Positions 1 to 6,389 are shown, counted from the first letter of the stretch. The stretch is 13,897 nt of DNA from Acidimicrobiales bacterium (GCA_020439485.1 JAGQSP010000123.1:1-13897), one strand, 5' to 3'. Numbers and translations are program-made. The notes: generated by a model not told the origin, from the letters alone.

Positions 1-1833
1 CGGATCCGTGCCCGGGCAGAGATCGTCGAGGTGCGCAACTCGTCGCAGATCGTCGTGACCGAGATTCCTTACCAGCAGTCGGTCGAGAACATCGAGACCA
101 AGATCGCCGAGGCGGTCGACCGCAAGATCATCGACGGCATCCGGGCGCTTCGAAACGAATCGGCCAAGGGCAAGACACGCTTTGTGATCGAGTTGAAGCG
201 TGATGCGCCGGCCCTGGTTGTTCTCAACAACCTCTACAAGCACACGCCACTGCAGAGCAGCTTCGCCGTCAACATGGTGGCCCTGGTAGATGGCGTACCC
301 CGCACCCTGAACCTGCGATCGGCGTTGGTCGCTTATGTGAACCACCAGATCGAGGTCGTTACACGCCGCACCGAGTACCGCCTCAGGCAGGCCAAGGATC
401 GTGCGCACATTGTCGAAGGCCTCTTGAAGGCGCTCGACCTGATCGACGAGATCATCGCCACAATCCGCGCCAGCGACGATCGTTCGTCTGCCCTGGCGGC
501 ACTGCAGCTCGAGCCTTTCGAGTTCAGCGAACGTCAGGCCAACCACATCCTCGACATGCAGTTGGGGCGTCTGACCCGGCTTGGTCGGTCGCAGCTCGAG
601 GAAGAGCTCGAGAAGCTCACCACCAAGATCGCCGAACTGGAGGCGATCTTGGGTGACGACCAACTGCTGCGGACCGTCATCAAGGACGAACTCCAGGCGG
701 TCAAGCAGGCACACGCCATCGCTCGCCGTTCGGAGATCACCTTCGATCCGGGCGACATGGAGGACGAGGATCTCATCGACGACGAGCCGTTGGTCGTGAC
801 GATGTCAGACCGCGGCTACATCAAGACGGTCTCGATCGATGCCTTCCGCACCCAGGCCCGGGGGGGACGTGGTGTCCAAAGCGCAAGGCTGAAGGACGAA
901 GATGTCTTGACCCACGTGGTCGCCACCACCGCCCACGCCTACTTGTTGTTCTTCTCGAACAAGGGCAAGGTCTATCGCCTCAAGGCCCATCAGATCCCGA
1001 TGATGGACCGCACCGCTCGTGGCACTGCTGTGGTGAACCTGCTGCAGTTGGACCCCGACGAGCGTGTTCAAGCCATCATCGACACCCGCGATTACGAAAC
1101 CCACAAGCACCTGTTGTTTGCTACCCGGGACGGTGTCGTCAAGAAGACACTCCTAACCGAGTACGACAAGTCGCGTGCCGATGGCCTGATAGCGGTGAAT
1201 CTGCGCGACGGAGACGAGTTGGTCAGCGTGGTGCGCACCACAGGCGACGATGATGTCTTCATGGTCGCGAGCACGGGCCAGACCATCCGCTTCGACGAGA
1301 ACGAGGTCAGGGCCATGGGTCGGGCCGCCGCAGGTGTTCGCGGAATGCGATTGCGTGGCGACGACTACGTCGTGGCCTGCGACGTCGCACGCCCCGATAC
1401 ATCGTTGTTGATCATCAGCGACGACGGCTTGGGCAAGCGGACACCTCTCGATCGCTACCCCCGCAAGGGACGCGGCACCATGGGTGTCATCGGTATCCGC
1501 CTTCGCAATGACGGCGCGCGCGTGGTTGGTGCGCACATGGTGGCCGAGGACGACGAGGTGGTTCTCGTCGCATCCGGCGGCACATTGATCAAGACCCGCG
1601 TCGGCGACATCTCGGTTCAAGGTCGAGACGCCTCTGGTGTCAGGGTCATGAACGTGCCAGCTGGTGAAGTGGTCGCAGCGGTGGCCCCAACCCCGGCTCC
1701 CGAACCAGATGTCGACGAACCGCCTGAAGAGCAGCCCATCGCCGAGGGCGCCGACCAGCCCGGCGTCGGGGGTGCCGATCAGCCTGGCGTCGGGGGTGCC
1801 GATCAGCCCGGCGCTGAAGGTGCCGATCAGTAG
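1..1833 (+). CDS. gyrA: DNA gyrase subunit A, C-terminal portion (5' end outside window)
   Basis: The reading frame is open from base 1, so the gene is truncated by the window edge; the N-terminal winged helix, catalytic tyrosine and quinolone-resistance region lie upstream. The visible part starts at the end of the breakage-reunion domain (EIPYQQSVENIETKIAE), continues through the coiled-coil/tower region (LKALDLIDEIIATIRAS, then ILDMQLGRLTRL) and enters the beta-pinwheel DNA-wrapping domain. The GyrA box is QARGGRGVQ at 853-879, close to the canonical QRRGGKG, which separates gyrase from topoisomerase IV. GyrA with GyrB introduces negative supercoils using ATP. The last ~45 residues are an acidic Pro/Glu tail with an 8-residue repeat (GADQPGV type). 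Downstream synteny with DUF3566 and tRNA-Ile matches actinobacterial gyrA loci. Identification is secure. Confidence 0.97.
   Translation, partial: RIRARAEIVEVRNSSQIVVTEIPYQQSVENIETKIAEAVDRKIIDGIRALRNESAKGKTRFVIELKRDAPALVVLNNLYKHTPLQSSFAVNMVALVDGVPRTLNLRSALVAYVNHQIEVVTRRTEYRLRQAKDRAHIVEGLLKALDLIDEIIATIRASDDRSSALAALQLEPFEFSERQANHILDMQLGRLTRLGRSQLEEELEKLTTKIAELEAILGDDQLLRTVIKDELQAVKQAHAIARRSEITFDPGDMEDEDLIDDEPLVVTMSDRGYIKTVSIDAFRTQARGGRGVQSARLKDEDVLTHVVATTAHAYLLFFSNKGKVYRLKAHQIPMMDRTARGTAVVNLLQLDPDERVQAIIDTRDYETHKHLLFATRDGVVKKTLLTEYDKSRADGLIAVNLRDGDELVSVVRTTGDDDVFMVASTGQTIRFDENEVRAMGRAAAGVRGMRLRGDDYVVACDVARPDTSLLIISDDGLGKRTPLDRYPRKGRGTMGVIGIRLRNDGARVVGAHMVAEDDEVVLVASGGTLIKTRVGDISVQGRDASGVRVMNVPAGEVVAAVAPTPAPEPDVDEPPEEQPIAEGADQPGVGGADQPGVGGADQPGAEGADQ
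1744..1830 (+). repeat. 24-bp tandem repeat, about 3.6 copies, at the 3' end of gyrA
   Basis: Units run 1744-1767, 1768-1791 and 1792-1815, plus a partial unit 1816-1830 ending directly at the stop codon. The second and third units differ at only a few bases. The encoded unit is about 8 residues (G-A-D-Q-P-G-V/A-G/E). The array is in frame, so copy-number change would lengthen or shorten the GyrA tail without a frameshift. Confidence 0.85.
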
Positions 1834-1887
1834 AGCTCAGCCACTTCCCCCGTAACAGAAAGTCACAACTCCTGTTAGGGGGAGCTC
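1833..1887 (+). promoter_or_regulatory. Hairpin between gyrA and the M15 fusion gene, burying the ribosome-binding site
   Basis: The left arm 1847-1858 (ccccc, bulged g, taacag) pairs with the right arm 1872-1882 (ctgttaggggg). This gives 11 base pairs with one bulged base and a 13-nt loop. An outer gagct/agctc pair (1833-1837 with 1883-1887) could extend it to the base before the ATG at 1888. The right arm contains the purine-rich Shine-Dalgarno sequence (aggggg, 1877-1882) of the downstream gene. There is no T-run, so it is not a typical intrinsic terminator. Translational control, mRNA processing or attenuation are inferences. Confidence 0.55.
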
Positions 1888-2508
1888 ATGTACACGCGGC
1901 CCGAAACGGGCTCGGCGCCTTTGACGATCATGATCGTGCTGGGTGCGGCCTCGATTGTGTTGGCGGCAATGGTCACCTTGGGCCGGCAAGCGCTCGACGC
2001 TGCACAGGCGCGCACTGCGGCCGACGCGGCCGCTTTGGCGGCTGCGCTCGATGGGCAATCTGGCGCTTCCGCCTTGGCCCGCACCAACGCTGCGACGCTT
2101 GGGTCGTTGGCGGTGGGCGGCACAGATCACACCGCTTCTGTGGTGGTTCAGGGACAGGTTGCAAGGGCCACGGCCAGGCGCGTGTCCTATGGAGATGGTG
2201 CGCGTTCGGGGTTGGCCCCGGCGATGCTGGCCGCTCTGGCCCGGGCCGAGGAGCTGATCGGCTCGCCGGTTCCGATCGTGTCGGGCTATCGAAGCCCGGC
2301 CGACCAGCAGCGGCTTTGGGACAACCGCGACACCAATCCCTACCCGGTCGCGCGGCCAGGTACCAGTCGCCACGAGCTTGGCTTGGCCATCGATGTGCCG
2401 TTGTCGTTTGTACCCACTCTTGCTGCGGTCGCGAGCGCCTCGGGCTTGTGCCACCCACTCCCAGTGGATGATCCCGTACACTTCATCGTGTGCCCGAATC
2501 CCCGGTGA
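1888..2508 (+). CDS. TadE/TadG-like N-terminal segment fused to an M15 (VanY-like) zinc peptidase
   Basis: A 206-residue protein. Residues 8-30 form one hydrophobic helix, preceded by G-S-A and followed by an ARTAADAAALAAAL-type helix. This pattern is typical of TadE/TadG and Rv3654c-like secretion-neighbourhood proteins. Residues ~108-201 resemble D-Ala-D-Ala carboxypeptidase/endopeptidase family M15: SGYRS (132-136), then SxHxxGxAxD with zinc ligands His162 and Asp169, then D195-P-V-H198 carrying the third ligand His198. The usual catalytic Glu of VanY-type ExxH is Asp195; Asp at this place is also found in L-Ala-D-Glu endopeptidase relatives, so activity is plausible but the bond cut is uncertain. 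It would act on peptidoglycan outside the membrane, anchored by the N-terminal helix. The ATG follows a strong SD (1877-1882). It sits 54 bases after gyrA and overlaps the next gene. Confidence 0.75.
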   Translation: MYTRPETGSAPLTIMIVLGAASIVLAAMVTLGRQALDAAQARTAADAAALAAALDGQSGASALARTNAATLGSLAVGGTDHTASVVVQGQVARATARRVSYGDGARSGLAPAMLAALARAEELIGSPVPIVSGYRSPADQQRLWDNRDTNPYPVARPGTSRHELGLAIDVPLSFVPTLAAVASASGLCHPLPVDDPVHFIVCPNPR

Positions 2509-3347
2509 ACACAGATAGCGCCCACACCGCCACTCAGGCGGCTCACGGTGGCGCCTCTAACTCCCCCGGTGGCGACGACGCGAAGTTCGCCGCGGCCATC
2601 GGATTATCGACGCCCGACGGTGATGGCGGCTCGAAGTGGTCGCTGCGCCGAAAGCCTCGGCCCGACACCACCGGACGTCCGCTGGTCACTGCCGAAACCG
2701 CTGACGCCGCGGCCGCGGCGATCGGCAGCGGAGCGGCTTTTGACGCCGGTGTTTCTGCCACCGCTGCCACCCAGGTCGGCGCCAGCTCGGCGCGCGTCGA
2801 CGAGGCCACCGGTCCGATACCGACGATCACTCCTCAACACACGGGCCCCACTCCCGCACAAGCGCCGGCTCGTTCACCCCAGGTTGCCGCTCCGACCCAA
2901 CGGCCCATCGTGGGTGTCAGCCCGGCGCCTACCAACGAATCGAGTCCCTTGGCCTGGTGGCGGCGCCGTCGGATGCGGGTGCGTCGGGTCCGGCGAACCA
3001 TTCGTCACATCGATCCCTGGTCGGTGTTCAAGGTCTCGCTGATCTTGTTTGCGTGCGTCTATGTGGCGGCGATGGCCGCCGGCGTATTGCTTTGGAACGC
3101 CGCGGTCGACTCGGGCATCATCGAACGGTTCCAGTCCTTCGTCGAGGACGTGGGCGTGTTCGAGACCTTCGTCATCGAGGGCGACACACTGTTTCGTGCT
3201 GCATCCATAATCGGTGTCGTCATGGTGGCCGCCGGCGCTGCGCTCAGCGTGGTCCTGACGATCCTGTTCAACCTCATAAGCGACCTCACCGGCGGAGTGC
3301 GGGTGACGATTCTCGAGGAAGATCTGGGGCGTCCCGCTCGTCGTTGA
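2505..3347 (+). CDS. DUF3566 transmembrane protein (gyrA-linked)
   Basis: The start is placed at GTG 2505, which overlaps the previous stop as GTGA (4 bases), the usual sign of coupling; an in-frame GTG at 2490 would add five residues. The protein has ~280 residues. The first ~145 are low-complexity Ala/Thr/Pro/Gly and probably disordered and cytoplasmic. An Arg-rich patch (WWRRRRMRVRRVRR) follows, then the DUF3566 domain beginning IDPWSVFKVSL, with membrane helices at about 176-198 and 232-257 and the conserved end FNLISDLTGGVRVTILEEDL. The same family lies downstream of gyrA in mycobacteria (Rv0007). Its function is not established; location next to gyrA and tRNA-Ile is conserved in Actinobacteria. 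Family call is strong; exact start is less certain because no clear SD is visible. Confidence 0.88.
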   Translation: MNTDSAHTATQAAHGGASNSPGGDDAKFAAAIGLSTPDGDGGSKWSLRRKPRPDTTGRPLVTAETADAAAAAIGSGAAFDAGVSATAATQVGASSARVDEATGPIPTITPQHTGPTPAQAPARSPQVAAPTQRPIVGVSPAPTNESSPLAWWRRRRMRVRRVRRTIRHIDPWSVFKVSLILFACVYVAAMAAGVLLWNAAVDSGIIERFQSFVEDVGVFETFVIEGDTLFRAASIIGVVMVAAGAALSVVLTILFNLISDLTGGVRVTILEEDLGRPARR

Positions 3348-3395
3348 CGCTTGCGCCCGGGTGCCGCTCGGCTCCAAAAGACGCGGATTCGGGGT

Positions 3396-3423
3396 TTCAC
3401 TCGTCCGGTGCGGCGAGTACCAT
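3396..3423 (+). promoter_or_regulatory. Candidate promoter for tRNA-Ile
   Basis: TTCACT (3396-3401) and TACCAT (3418-3423) are separated by 16 bases. Each matches 4 of 6 bases of the -35 and -10 consensus. Initiation about 7 bases later would leave a very short leader before the tRNA at 3436. This is a pattern match only. Confidence 0.35.
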
Positions 3424-3435
3424 CTTCGCTTCTGC

Positions 3436-3509
<74 letters not shown>

Positions 3510-3553
3510 CGTTCCGCAGAATCGCGAGTCCTGCCGCAGCCGGATTCGCCGAC

Positions 3554-3558
3554 AGGAG
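3554..3558 (+). promoter_or_regulatory. Shine-Dalgarno site that sets the start of the mini-gene
   Basis: AGGAG lies 8 bases before the GTG at 3567. It is one of the best SD matches in the window. It supports a short gene starting after the tRNA rather than the longer in-frame ORF that would begin inside the tRNA at 3477. Confidence 0.6.
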
Positions 3559-3566
3559 TGGTAACG

Positions 3567-3707
3567 GTGATCAGACTCGTTCGCAGAGCGCTGCTCGCGA
3601 TGGGTGTCGGATCTATCGTGGCAGCGATCCTGCGCCTTCGCGGAAGTGGCGGCGTGCCTCCTCGTCAGGGCGCTTGGCGCGAGCTCAAGCCCTCGGATTC
3701 GGACTGA
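3567..3707 (+). CDS. Small membrane protein, 46 residues, between tRNA-Ile and the dehydrogenase-like gene
   Basis: Starts with GTG behind AGGAG at 8-base spacing and ends TGA at 3705-3707, four bases before the next gene. The protein has a basic N-terminus (MIRLVRRA), one hydrophobic segment (about residues 8-23) and a short polar tail containing A-W-R-E-L and ending in acidic residues. Actinobacteria often carry a ~40-residue protein near gyrA with this plan (membrane segment, then a D-L-W type motif; the DLW-39 family). Size, location and the Trp in the tail are consistent with a divergent member, but direct similarity is weak by eye. Function unknown. An SD at the right distance and tight spacing to the next gene argue that it is translated. 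Confidence 0.55.
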   Translation: MIRLVRRALLAMGVGSIVAAILRLRGSGGVPPRQGAWRELKPSDSD

Positions 3708-3711
3708 AGGC

Positions 3712-4683
3712 GTGCAGGTAGCCATCATCGGCGTCGGCAACGTCGGCACCCGCATCGCCCGGCAGTTGTCGTCCAACGACGCCATCGACCAGATCTTGAT
3801 CTCAGATACCCGAGCAGGCCGCGCCTCCGAGGTGGCTGACGCGATCGGCGAGCCGGTAACGCCAGGCTCGCCCGATGATGCCGACCTCGTAGTGATCGCA
3901 TCGGCTCCCGGAGACCATCTTCAGGTGGCCAGGCGGGCCCTCGACTTCGGGGCCGACGTGGTGTCGGTTTGTGATTCGGTTGGCGACGCCCGAGGTTTGC
4001 GGGGACTAGACGCCGAGGCGCGCGAACTGGGCCGCCACGTGGTGGTCGGGGCCGGAATGGCTCCTGGCTTCTCGGACCTGCTTGCCAAGTATGCGGCGTC
4101 GGGGTTCGACCATGTCGACGAGATCCACGTCGCCAAGGCCGGAACCGGCGGACCAGCCTGTGCCCGGCAGCATCACAAGGCGCTCAGCGGTGATGCGGTC
4201 GACTGGCGCGACGGAGTATTCGTCGACAGGCGGGGCCGCAGCGGCCGCGAGTTGGTGTTCTTCCCCGAGCCGATCGGCGGGCGCGACTGCTATCGGGCCG
4301 CCCTGCCCGATGCTCTGTTGATCGCACCCGAGTTCTCCGGAGTGTCACGGGTTACCGGGCGTATGTCTGCAACTCGCCGAGATCGCCTGACCGCACTGCT
4401 GCCGATGATGCGAAGGCCGCACCCCGATGGTGGCCCTGGCGCCATTCGTGTCGAGCTTCGTGGCCGCAGAGACGACCAGTACGCCGTCGAGGTGTTGGGC
4501 GCGGTCGACCATCCTTCTGTTGCTGCTGCAATCGTGGCTGCAGTGGCCGTCGACCATGTCGTCGCAGGCACCTGGGGCCGTCCCGGGGCCCGCGGCTTGG
4601 CCTCGGTCGACGAGCCCAAGGTTTGGCTCGACGAGCTGTATCGCCGCGGGGTTCGCGCCGCCACGTTCAGCGGGCTCGCCTGA
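3712..4683 (+). CDS. Saccharopine-dehydrogenase-like NAD(P)-binding protein
   Basis: A 323-residue Rossmann-fold oxidoreductase-like protein. It opens with a beta strand and the dinucleotide-binding motif GVGNVG (residues 7-12), followed by an acidic residue after the second strand (ISDTR). The central GAGMAPGFSDLLAKY (113-127) resembles the cofactor/substrate interface of saccharopine dehydrogenase-family proteins. A following KAGTGGPACARQHHKALSGD stretch probably lines the substrate pocket. The start is GTG 3712, because the Rossmann fold then begins at residue 2. A GTG at 3604 is also in frame but would overlap the mini-gene and add 36 residues with no fold. The upstream GAAGG is very close to this start, so coupling to the mini-gene is likely. 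The real substrate is unknown; no lysine-pathway genes are nearby. Confidence 0.7.
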   Translation: MQVAIIGVGNVGTRIARQLSSNDAIDQILISDTRAGRASEVADAIGEPVTPGSPDDADLVVIASAPGDHLQVARRALDFGADVVSVCDSVGDARGLRGLDAEARELGRHVVVGAGMAPGFSDLLAKYAASGFDHVDEIHVAKAGTGGPACARQHHKALSGDAVDWRDGVFVDRRGRSGRELVFFPEPIGGRDCYRAALPDALLIAPEFSGVSRVTGRMSATRRDRLTALLPMMRRPHPDGGPGAIRVELRGRRDDQYAVEVLGAVDHPSVAAAIVAAVAVDHVVAGTWGRPGARGLASVDEPKVWLDELYRRGVRAATFSGLA

Positions 4684-4695
4684 CCCGCGATTTAT

Positions 4696-4793
4696 CTCCC
4701 TCTGTATCAACACAAAAGGTAAAGACAACACCCGCGCGTGCCGATGGTGTCGTGCGGGCCTGTTCGGCCCGTGACATACAGAAACAGAGGGAG
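4696..4793 (+). promoter_or_regulatory. Structured leader of the flagellar sigma gene with sequestered ribosome-binding site
   Basis: A perfect 10-base inverted repeat links 4696-4705 (ctccctctgt) with 4784-4793 (acagagggag), which is the SD of the gene at 4804. Between the arms are two hairpins. One is 4731-4738 with 4751-4758 (8 pairs including one G-U, 12-base loop). The other is 4755-4760 with 4766-4771 (cgggcc/ggcccg, 5-base loop). They share bases 4755-4758, so they exclude one another. The layout is compatible with a switchable translational control element, but no known riboswitch consensus was recognised. Transcripts starting at the sigma-28-type site would lack the 4696-4705 arm. 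Confidence 0.5.
4720..4747 (+). promoter_or_regulatory. Candidate flagellar sigma (FliA/SigD/WhiG-type) promoter of the sigma gene itself
   Basis: TAAA (4720-4723), 16 bases, then GCCGATGG (4740-4747). The established sigma-28 consensus is TAAA-N14..16-GCCGATAA. All four -35 bases and six of eight -10 bases match. It lies ~57 bases before the start codon of the only sigma-28-like gene in the window, as expected for autoregulation. Initiation would fall near 4753, placing the 4755-4771 hairpin at the very 5' end of the transcript. Confidence 0.5.
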
Positions 4794-4803
4794 CTGTTGC
4801 TGA

Positions 4804-5667
4804 ATGGGCGAGGACAAGGATGTCGTGGCCCGGATAGAGGCGAACCTGCAACTTGTGAAGCACGTTGTGTTTCAAGTGGCGGTGCACTTTCCCCGGCATG
4901 TAGAACGCGAAGAGCTCGCTCGTGCGGGCGCACTGGGACTGGTCGAGGCGGCTCAACGCTACGACGCGTCCCGGGGTGTGCCCTTCGAGCGGTTTGCAGC
5001 TCAGCGAATCAGAGGAGCCATCCTCGATTCGGTGCGTGCAGCCGACTGGGCGCCTCGTTCGGTACGAAATCTGGCCCGAAAGCTGGAACTTGCTGAACAG
5101 CGAATGGCCAACAGGTTGGGTCGACTACCCAACGCAGATGAGTTGGCCGAAGAGCTGGACATGGATCGAGAGAGGCTCGATCGGCTACAGGACCGTGTTC
5201 ATCGGTCTGTTGTTCTGGCGTTGGACCACTATGTCGCTCCGGACGACGACGAAGAGTTGACTCTCGTCGACGTGTTGGCCGACTCGGTGACCCTGGAGCC
5301 AGATGCAGATGTCGAGCTGAGAGAGATGCGCGGGTATCTGCGCGATGCGGTGAAGTTGCTGCCAGAGCGTCACAGGGCGGTGATCGTCGGATACTTCCTG
5401 GAAGGTGCGACGTCGCTCGAGTTGGCTCGCTATCTGGGCGTGACCGAGAGCCGGATCAGTCAGTTGAGATCCGAGGCCTTGATCATGTTGCGTGAAGGCA
5501 TCGAGGCCCAGTACGACGGGACGGTGCAGTCACCCGACGAGGTCAAGGGTCGGGTTGCACGCCGAAAGGCCAAATACGCGACTGCGATCAGCGAGGCCAG
5601 CAGTTGGAAGGATCGAGTGGTCGATCTTCCGAGCCACGAGACGCTAGAAGTCGACGTCAGAAGCTGA
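4804..5667 (+). CDS. fliA: RNA polymerase sigma factor, FliA/WhiG (sigma-28) family
   Basis: A 287-residue sigma factor. Region 2 spans about 13-84: the core-binding and -10 recognition helix includes RAGALGLVEAAQRYDASRGV and RIRGAILDSVRAADWAPRSVR, a signature of the FliA/WhiG group. Region 3 is about 88-140, and region 4 about 183-232, with the helix-turn-helix TSLELARYLGVTESRISQLR for -35 binding. It directs RNA polymerase to TAAA/GCCGATAA-type promoters. A flagellar role rather than a WhiG sporulation role is inferred from the operon 4 kb downstream. A ~55-residue basic then acidic tail after region 4 makes it longer than usual FliA proteins (~240-250). ATG 4804 follows GAGGGAG at 10 bases. 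No anti-sigma flgM is seen in the window. Confidence 0.9.
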   Translation: MGEDKDVVARIEANLQLVKHVVFQVAVHFPRHVEREELARAGALGLVEAAQRYDASRGVPFERFAAQRIRGAILDSVRAADWAPRSVRNLARKLELAEQRMANRLGRLPNADELAEELDMDRERLDRLQDRVHRSVVLALDHYVAPDDDEELTLVDVLADSVTLEPDADVELREMRGYLRDAVKLLPERHRAVIVGYFLEGATSLELARYLGVTESRISQLRSEALIMLREGIEAQYDGTVQSPDEVKGRVARRKAKYATAISEASSWKDRVVDLPSHETLEVDVRS

Positions 5668-6385
5668 AGGCCCTGGCCCAGTCGTCGAGTTGTTCGGTGT
5701 CACCGAATATCTCGATGTCGGGCTGAATGGGCCTGTTCCAGACGAATAGAACCAGTGATGAAGCACCACCGCGAACAGCGGTGGTGCTTTTCGCGTGTGC
5801 CTTCTCGATGTCGATGTGGTCGGGGTGACGCGTGATGACCCATTCGCCGTCGGCGTCGTTGGCGTGAAGGTGAAGCGTGCGACCGCGCTCGTCGGCGAAG
5901 GCTTCGGGCGGCTTGCGGGGAACATACACATCGAAGAACTCGTCGATCATGTCGACGGCGTGCTGGGGATCGAAGCCGGCGGCCACACCGATGGCGTTCT
6001 CGGCATCCCAGCGGTGCACGGCTGTTTCGGCCGCCATGCGTCTGGGCCAAAAGCGAGCCGGCCGCGGCCCTGCGAAGGTCCAGGTCTGGGCTTGGGGGTC
6101 GGTTTGGGCGATTGCGCTGCGAAGTTCGTCGAGACCAGAGCGGACGTAGTCGGCGAGGCTTTGCGAAGCGGGGTCGAAGCTGTGGGTCTGGGGAGATCCG
6201 TTGACTAGTTCGTCGCCTCGAAGAGCCGCAGCCGCCATGCGATGAACGCGCGAGGTGTGCGAGATAAGGTCCGAAAGAGACCAGCTACCGCAGGTCGCAA
6301 CGTTGGCGTCGAGCGGAGCTGTCTGTGCCAGATCGACCAGCCTTGCGGTCTCGGATTCGATGATCGTTGGATAGTCGACGGTCAT
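5657..6385 (-). CDS. DinB/maleylpyruvate isomerase-type (mycothiol-associated) protein
   Basis: A 242-residue protein with the two-domain plan of the mycothiol-dependent maleylpyruvate isomerase family. The N-terminal DinB-like four-helix bundle (1-~135) carries the putative metal triad: His43 in DLISHTSRVH, and Glu120 and His124 in AAETAVHRWDAENA. The C-terminal SCP2-like domain contains VRGGASSLVLFVWNRP and an FGD turn. Family members use mycothiol or act on thiol-conjugated substrates; the substrate here cannot be read from sequence. The start is ATG at 6385 (complement), four bases after the stop of the ATPase, with a GGTGA SD overlapping that stop, so the two are probably cotranslated. 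The 3' end overlaps the sigma gene's end by 11 bases. It contains an embedded palindrome at 5761-5789. Confidence 0.85.
   Translation of the reverse strand: MTVDYPTIIESETARLVDLAQTAPLDANVATCGSWSLSDLISHTSRVHRMAAAALRGDELVNGSPQTHSFDPASQSLADYVRSGLDELRSAIAQTDPQAQTWTFAGPRPARFWPRRMAAETAVHRWDAENAIGVAAGFDPQHAVDMIDEFFDVYVPRKPPEAFADERGRTLHLHANDADGEWVITRHPDHIDIEKAHAKSTTAVRGGASSLVLFVWNRPIQPDIEIFGDTEQLDDWARAFSF
5761..5791 (+). terminator. Intrinsic terminator-like hairpin for the sigma gene, inside the convergent gene
   Basis: Arms aagcaccaccgc (5761-5772) and gcggtggtgctt (5778-5789) form a perfect 12-bp stem with loop gaaca, and TTTT falls at 5788-5791. It is placed ~93 bases after the sigma stop. On the other strand the same bases encode residues around Ser200-Ser210 of the isomerase-like protein. 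The T-run is short, so efficiency is uncertain. Confidence 0.6.
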
Positions 6386-6389
6386 GGGA

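Noticed and set aside
1153..1620. A 155-codon minus-strand frame inside gyrA
   Set aside because: It is the shadow of the GyrA DNA-wrapping domain, with no SD and no recognisable family.
3604..3711. Longer start for the saccharopine-dehydrogenase-like protein
   Set aside because: It would add 36 residues ahead of a Rossmann strand that should begin the protein, has no SD and would overlap the mini-gene.
4755..4771. Intrinsic terminator after the dehydrogenase-like gene (cgggcc/ggcccg)
   Set aside because: The stem is only 6 bp and no T-run follows. It fits better as part of the sigma leader.
4684..4803. A known c-di-GMP (GEMM) riboswitch in the sigma leader
   Set aside because: The conserved GEMM core could not be matched. 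I report only an unclassified structured leader.
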